Below, piece by piece: positions 6,839-9,470 of a stretch of DNA of 9,470 nucleotides. Each line of letters begins with the position of its first letter. Position 1 is the stretch's first letter. The notes under the pieces were generated by a model. That model searched no databases, was not told the DNA's origin, and saw only the letters and a list, made by a program, of their open reading frames with translations. Position numbers and translations under genes: made by a program. This DNA is from JBJXHG01 sp046160865 (GTDB taxonomy: Bacteria; Planctomycetota; UBA1135; GCA-002686595). The stretch lies in the NCBI GenBank assembly GCA_046160865.1, contig JBJXHG010000141.1:1-9470 (forward strand), in the 5' to 3' direction.

Positions 6839-6844
6839 ATTGTA
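6839..6844 (-). promoter_or_regulatory. Candidate -10 element for the kinase operon
   Basis: TACAAT on the minus strand (5 of 6 matches to TATAAT), with 6 nt (CCGCTC) between it and the GTG start. A start site at the usual distance would fall on the GTG itself, giving a leaderless message. No -35 consensus lies at the 17-nt spacing; that position is inside the 6850-6872 palindrome. Confidence 0.4.
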
Positions 6845-6849
6845 TGCGC

Positions 6850-6872
6850 CGCTCGCCGCGACGCGGCGAGCG
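6850..6872. repeat. Perfect 10-bp dyad upstream of the kinase promoter
   Basis: CGCTCGCCGC at 6850-6859 and GCGGCGAGCG at 6863-6872 with a 3-nt centre. It ends 5 nt upstream of the TACAAT element, where a -35 or operator would sit. Confidence 0.6.
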
Positions 6873-6970
6873 TGCAGCGGAGCTGCCGCGCGACACCGCG
6901 GGATCGTAGGTGGCACGGAGCGAGGCGATGTCGGGCGTGTGGCAGCGGCAGCAGCAGGGAAAGGCAAGAG

Positions 6971-6985
6971 CGGCGCTGCGCGCCG
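6971..6985. repeat. Dyad 1 of the lptF-side cluster
   Basis: Perfect 6-bp stem, CGGCGC at 6971-6976 and GCGCCG at 6980-6985, loop TGC. Confidence 0.5.
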
Positions 6986-6989
6986 ATTG

Positions 6990-7008
6990 CTCGCCGCTGC
7001 GCGGCGAG
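6990..7008. repeat. Dyad 2 of the lptF-side cluster
   Basis: Perfect 8-bp stem, CTCGCCGC at 6990-6997 and GCGGCGAG at 7001-7008, loop TGC. Its stem sequence is the same as the core of the dyad at 6850-6872, with a different centre, so the two may be related. Confidence 0.6.
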
Positions 7009-7010
7009 TA

Positions 7011-7050
7011 CGCATCGCAGCGGCGGCCGAGGCGCCGCAGGTGCGACGCG
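7011..7050. repeat. Dyad 3 of the lptF-side cluster
   Basis: Interrupted stem: CGCATCGCA at 7011-7019 pairs with TGCGACGCG at 7042-7050 at 8 of 9 positions, GCGGCG at 7020-7025 pairs with CGCCGC at 7033-7038, and AGG at 7039-7041 bulges out. Confidence 0.5.
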
Positions 7051-7051
7051 G

Positions 7052-7073
7052 GGCTCGGCCATTCGGCCGAGCC
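7052..7073. repeat. Dyad 4 of the lptF-side cluster
   Basis: Perfect 9-bp stem, GGCTCGGCC at 7052-7060 and GGCCGAGCC at 7065-7073, loop ATTC. It is directly followed by dyad 5 without a spacer. Confidence 0.65.
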
Positions 7074-7116
7074 GTGTTCCGCGTCGGCCGTGCGATGCAC
7101 GGCCGACACGGAACAC
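7074..7116. repeat. 43-bp near-perfect palindrome abutting the lptF promoter
   Basis: Arms 7074-7093 and 7097-7116 pair at 19 of 20 positions around a 3-nt centre (GAT); the only mismatch is 7082 against 7108. It ends exactly where the TAGAAT hexamer begins and covers the -35 position of lptF. It could be an operator, a terminator for anything transcribed from the left, or part of an intergenic repeat. Confidence 0.7.
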
Positions 7117-7122
7117 TAGAAT
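7117..7122 (+). promoter_or_regulatory. Candidate -10 element for lptFG
   Basis: TAGAAT (5 of 6 matches to TATAAT) followed by CCGCGCCCC and the TTG start at 7132. A start site 7-9 nt after the hexamer would give a leader of 0-3 nt. No -35 match is seen at 16-18 nt spacing. Its surroundings match the kinase element on the other strand in TA(C/G)AATCCGC. Confidence 0.45.
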
Positions 7123-7131
7123 CCGCGCCCC

Positions 7132-8196
7132 TTGAAACTGTGGAACTATCTCCAGCGCGAGCTGTGCATGGACTTCGCGTTCGCGGTCGGAGGCATGCTC
7201 GTCCTGTGCATGCCGGCGATCGCGGTCAAGGCTGTGCACGAGCTCTCGGGCGTCGACATCCGCGCCGTCTTGCTGCTGATGCCGCTCTTGCTCGCCAATT
7301 TGATGCCGTACTTCCTGCCGCTCGGCTACTTGCTGGCGGTCGTCGTGACGTACGGCCGCTTCGCGGCGGACAACGAGTGGACGGCGACGCGCATGGCGGG
7401 CATCCACCCGTGGCGCTTGATCGTGCCCGCGCTGCCGATGGCGCTGATCCTGGGCGCGGGCACGTACTGGCTCGTGAGCGAGAAGCTCCCCGACCTGCGC
7501 CGTCAGACGGGGATGTACAAGTGGCAGGCGCTGCGCGAGACGATCACGCACCTGTCTCCGGGGCGGACGGAGCTGCACCTCGGCAAGTTCAGCCTGATCG
7601 CCGGCTTTCGCGAGAACGACGACTTCCTGCAGGCCGTCATCTACATCCCCGCGATGGGCGGAGAGAGCGCGCGGACCCTGGCCTGCGAGCGCGTGCGCTT
7701 CGAATTCCAGGGCACGGAGATGATCATCCACGTGACCAACGGACGGATCGTCGAAGGCGATACCGACGTGCAGAGCCAGCACCTGACGCTGCGCTTGAAC
7801 CTCGACGAGCTCTCGACCGAGACCGACCGAAACTACCAGTCGCAGAAGTACCTCACTTCGGATCGCATCCGCGAGGTGCTCGCCGATCCCGCCGCCGATC
7901 CGAAACGTACGGACGCGATGCGCTTCGAAGTCGAGCAGCGCACGGCGGTCTCGACGACGTACTTCATGTTCTTGCTGCTCGGTATCCCGACGGGACTGCT
8001 CTTGCGGCGCGGAACACAGCTCGCCGCGCTGTCGGTCGCCGTCGGCTACGCGCTGCTCTACTACTTGCTGTCGCTGCGCCTCGGAAAGCAGCTCGCGATG
8101 AGCCAAGTCGTTCCGCCGCTCGTCGGTGCGTGGGTCGTGAACGGCCTCGGCGTCGTCAGCGGATTCATCTTGATGTGGAGGGCCTTCCGTCAGTGA
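7132..8196 (+). CDS. lptF: LptF, LPS export ABC permease
   Basis: LptF and LptG form the transmembrane part of the LptB2FG transporter that extracts LPS from the inner membrane and feeds the periplasmic bridge. The 354 residues show the family layout: three N-terminal membrane segments (~15-35, 47-74, 95-115), a periplasmic beta-rich domain (~116-270) and three C-terminal segments (~272-292, 297-316, 327-348). The cytoplasmic coupling motif is NEWTATRMAGIHPWRL (~81-96). The TTG start is chosen because the sequence from it (MKLWNYLQREL) matches the family N-terminus, an in-frame TAG at 7117-7119 blocks earlier starts, and the next ATG (7168) would cut into the amphipathic entry helix. No Shine-Dalgarno is visible. 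lptG overlaps its end by 4 nt. LptF rather than LptG follows from position and usual gene order. Confidence 0.9.
   Translation: MKLWNYLQRELCMDFAFAVGGMLVLCMPAIAVKAVHELSGVDIRAVLLLMPLLLANLMPYFLPLGYLLAVVVTYGRFAADNEWTATRMAGIHPWRLIVPALPMALILGAGTYWLVSEKLPDLRRQTGMYKWQALRETITHLSPGRTELHLGKFSLIAGFRENDDFLQAVIYIPAMGGESARTLACERVRFEFQGTEMIIHVTNGRIVEGDTDVQSQHLTLRLNLDELSTETDRNYQSQKYLTSDRIREVLADPAADPKRTDAMRFEVEQRTAVSTTYFMFLLLGIPTGLLLRRGTQLAALSVAVGYALLYYLLSLRLGKQLAMSQVVPPLVGAWVVNGLGVVSGFILMWRAFRQ
8177..8181 (+). promoter_or_regulatory. Ribosome binding site for lptG
   Basis: GGAGG inside the last codons of lptF, 11 nt before the GTG at 8193. It is the best Shine-Dalgarno match at the junction and supports the GTGA overlap start. 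Confidence 0.55.
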
Positions 8197-9308
8197 GCCG
8201 GCGCGGGCTGAAGATCGGCGGCCGGCTCGACCGTTACGTCGCGACGCTGTTCGTGAGCTCGTACGCGACGGCCTTCTTCCTCGTCGTCGGGCTGTTCCTG
8301 ATCCTCGACATGGCGAGCAATCTCGACGAGCACGTCGAGACGTGGAAGGACGGCACGCACGCGCCGACGCTGCTGATCTTGCGCTTCTACGTGCTGAGCA
8401 TCCCGTTCCTGTTCCTGCAAGTCGCGCCGTTCGTGACGCTCGTCGCGGGTCTGTTCACCGCGGTGAAGCTCCTGCGCTACAACGAAGTCATCGCGGCGCT
8501 CTCGGCGGGGGTGAGCTCGCGGCGACTGCTCGCGCCGGTGTTCGTCGGCGGCGCGCTGTGCGGCGTAGGGATGTTCGAGCTGCGCGAGCTGGTCGGCAGC
8601 TCGATTGCACGTCAGCGCGACTCCGTCAAATACATCCTCCAGGAGAAGCAGTACGACGTCGTGTACGAGGAGCTCTGGCTGCGCGACCTGAACGGCAGCG
8701 TAGTGCACCTCAAGGAATTCCGGCCCGCGTCGGGATCGCGCCCGGCCGAAGCGCGTGGATTGCAGGCAACGCTGCGCTCGGTCTCGCGCTGGTCGAGCAC
8801 GCAGGCCGCACGCGCCGTGTACGAGACGCGCAACGGCCGGCTTGGCTGGTGGCTCGACGGCGGCACGCGCCAAGAGGTGCGCGGCGAGCACCGCCGGGAG
8901 CCGATCGAGGTCTTGGAAGGGTTCGACTTCGACCCCGAGCTCGCGGTGACGTTCCACCGCGCACGGCAGAATCCGATGGAGCTCACCTTCTCCGAGGCGC
9001 GCGAACTCGCGCGGCGCGACCCGGACAGCGTCGTCTACGCCACGCTGCTCCAGTACCACGTCACGTTTCCGCTCGCGAACCTGGTGCTCCTGCTCGTCGG
9101 CTTGCCGGCGTTGATGCGCTCGCGGCGCGGCAAGGCGATCGAAGGGATGGCCGCCGGCTGCATGCTGTGCATCTTCTATTTCGCGGCCGACTTCGTGCTC
9201 ACCAACCTGGGCCTGCAGGGGGGCATGGATCCGTATCTCGCCGCCTGGCTCCCGGCGCTGTTCTTCGGCAGCGTCGGGCTCGTGCTGCTCGAATCGATGG
9301 AGTCGTGA
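8193..9308 (+). CDS. lptG: LptG, LPS export ABC permease
   Basis: Second permease subunit of the LptB2FG inner-membrane LPS transporter, 371 residues from a GTG that overlaps the lptF stop as GTGA. It has N-terminal membrane segments at ~20-40, 65-92 and ~113-128, a periplasmic domain at ~130-285, and C-terminal segments at ~290-308, 316-338 and 347-367. Family motifs are RYNEVIAALSAGVSSRRLL (~95-113), the cytoplasmic coupling helix that contacts the LptB ATPase; MELTFSEARELARR before the C-terminal bundle; and YHVTFPLANLVLLLVGLPA (~288-306). The first residues (VSRRGLKIGGRLDRY) form the usual basic entry helix. lptB, lptA and lptC are not in the window. Transcription is presumably from the lptF promoter. 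Confidence in the permease family is high, and the F/G assignment follows gene order. Confidence 0.92.
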   Translation: MSRRGLKIGGRLDRYVATLFVSSYATAFFLVVGLFLILDMASNLDEHVETWKDGTHAPTLLILRFYVLSIPFLFLQVAPFVTLVAGLFTAVKLLRYNEVIAALSAGVSSRRLLAPVFVGGALCGVGMFELRELVGSSIARQRDSVKYILQEKQYDVVYEELWLRDLNGSVVHLKEFRPASGSRPAEARGLQATLRSVSRWSSTQAARAVYETRNGRLGWWLDGGTRQEVRGEHRREPIEVLEGFDFDPELAVTFHRARQNPMELTFSEARELARRDPDSVVYATLLQYHVTFPLANLVLLLVGLPALMRSRRGKAIEGMAAGCMLCIFYFAADFVLTNLGLQGGMDPYLAAWLPALFFGSVGLVLLESMES

Positions 9309-9470
9309 AGCGCTTCGCTGGCGCGCTCGCGACCGCAGCGTCACTAGTGTCCTTCCATGAGAAGGTCCCTAGCAGTCAAGGGAAGGTTGGTCGTGCTTTT
9401 CGGTCGTGACCGGGTTTGAAGATCTCGTTCCGTGGGCGATCCTGCGTCGAGTCGCAGGCTTCCATTCGCA
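9309..9470. other. Region downstream of lptG
   Basis: 162 bases follow lptG. Besides the tentative minus-strand frame they contain several short dyads: a self-complementary GAAGCGCTTC at 9307-9316, a 5-bp stem at 9351-9365 (CCTTC, loop CATGA, GAAGG) and a 6-bp stem CCTGCG/CGCAGG at 9441-9458. None is followed by a T-tract, so I call no terminator for lptG. Confidence 0.4.
9376..9470 (-). CDS. Possible small protein, C-terminal part, unknown
   Basis: On the minus strand a frame enters from the right window edge and stops with TGA at 9376-9378. About 30 residues are visible, ending NEIFKPGHDRKARPTFP. An ATG at 9465 could start it, giving 29 residues, or the gene may begin outside the window. 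The FKPGHDRKAR stretch resembles the F-x-PGHD-x-K segment I know from small cysteine-containing bacterial proteins of unknown function; one cysteine (in EACDS) is visible. The gene would converge on lptG with a 67-nt gap, which is a sensible arrangement. The stretch is short, and other short frames overlap it, so this remains tentative. Confidence 0.3.
   Translation of the reverse strand, partial: RMEACDSTQDRPRNEIFKPGHDRKARPTFP

Larger units (their letters stand above)
6833..7131. other. Divergent intergenic region rich in palindromes
   Basis: 299 bases separate the start codons of the kinase operon and lptF. I see no gene here. The region holds two -10-like hexamers, one beside each start codon. 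It also holds an isolated 10-bp dyad near the kinase and a run of five dyads from 6971 to 7116 beside lptF. A smaller 5-bp stem lies at 6874-6886. The stretch 6887-6970 shows nothing notable apart from a purine-rich part around 6951-6970. Frames open through the region are artefacts of GC-rich sequence. Confidence 0.6.

Noticed and set aside
6833..7015. N-terminal extension of the kinase to an ATG at 7015
   Set aside because: The added residues are low-complexity alanine/arginine/proline sequence read through hairpins, and the extension would pass over the -10-like element beside the GTG.
6723..8192. Plus-strand frame fused in front of lptG
   Set aside because: It overlaps lptF entirely in another frame and has no domain similarity; lptG begins at the GTG overlapping the lptF stop.
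9305..9409. 34-codon ORF starting with a GTG that overlaps the lptG stop (MKRFAGALATAASLV...)
   Set aside because: The GTGA overlap and signal-peptide-like start are suggestive, but the product ends after 19 further unremarkable residues and the region is contested by a minus-strand frame; there is no supporting motif.
9441..9458. 6-bp stem as an lptG terminator
   Set aside because: It is short, lacks a T-tract, lies 130 nt beyond the stop codon and sits within a possible minus-strand gene.
1..9470. CRISPR array, tRNA or rRNA genes
   Set aside because: I saw no regularly spaced direct repeats and no tRNA- or rRNA-like conserved sequence on either strand.

Overview
The window is very GC-rich and reads as chromosomal DNA of a Gram-negative, LPS-bearing (diderm) bacterium: it carries lptF, lptG, an LpxL-type lipid A acyltransferase and an LPS-kinase-like gene. 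Codon choice is dominated by GC-ending codons (GCG, CGC, CTC, TCG). I cannot fix the phylum from this sequence; Planctomycetota and Myxococcota-like lineages both fit, and this is a guess.

Layout. Positions 1-1007 (+) hold the 3' end of a TPR-like helical-repeat gene. Positions 1013-1320 are a non-coding, almost wholly palindromic block between two convergent genes. From 6832 down to 1318 on the minus strand lie five tightly packed genes: an LPS-kinase-like protein with a degenerate second kinase-like half, an LpxL/HtrB-type acyltransferase (ATGA overlap), a PhoB-type response regulator, a PhoR-type histidine kinase and PhoU. Spacings are -4, 25, 4 and 33 nt, so this is probably one operon coupling envelope-lipid modification to phosphate-type signalling; no pst transporter gene is visible. 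Positions 6833-7131 are a divergent intergenic region packed with dyad symmetries. On the plus strand lptF (7132-8196) and lptG (8193-9308, GTGA overlap) encode the inner-membrane permease pair of the Lpt LPS export machine. After lptG only a possible small partial minus-strand gene is seen.

The genes are recognisable families; the unusual material lies between them. (1) The 1013-1320 block looks like a MITE-type insertion. It has 30-nt terminal inverted repeats (28 of 30 matching) flanked by TA, long imperfect inner arms, and an extra perfect hairpin in the right arm. Removing it and one TA leaves two convergent genes 4 nt apart, with the phoU stop simply changing from TAG to TAA. (2) In the divergent region both start codons lie 6-9 nt after a -10-like hexamer sharing the pattern TA(C/G)AATCCGC, implying near-leaderless mRNAs. 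Each hexamer is backed by a strong palindrome where a -35 element would lie, and on the lptF side five hairpins follow each other almost without gaps.
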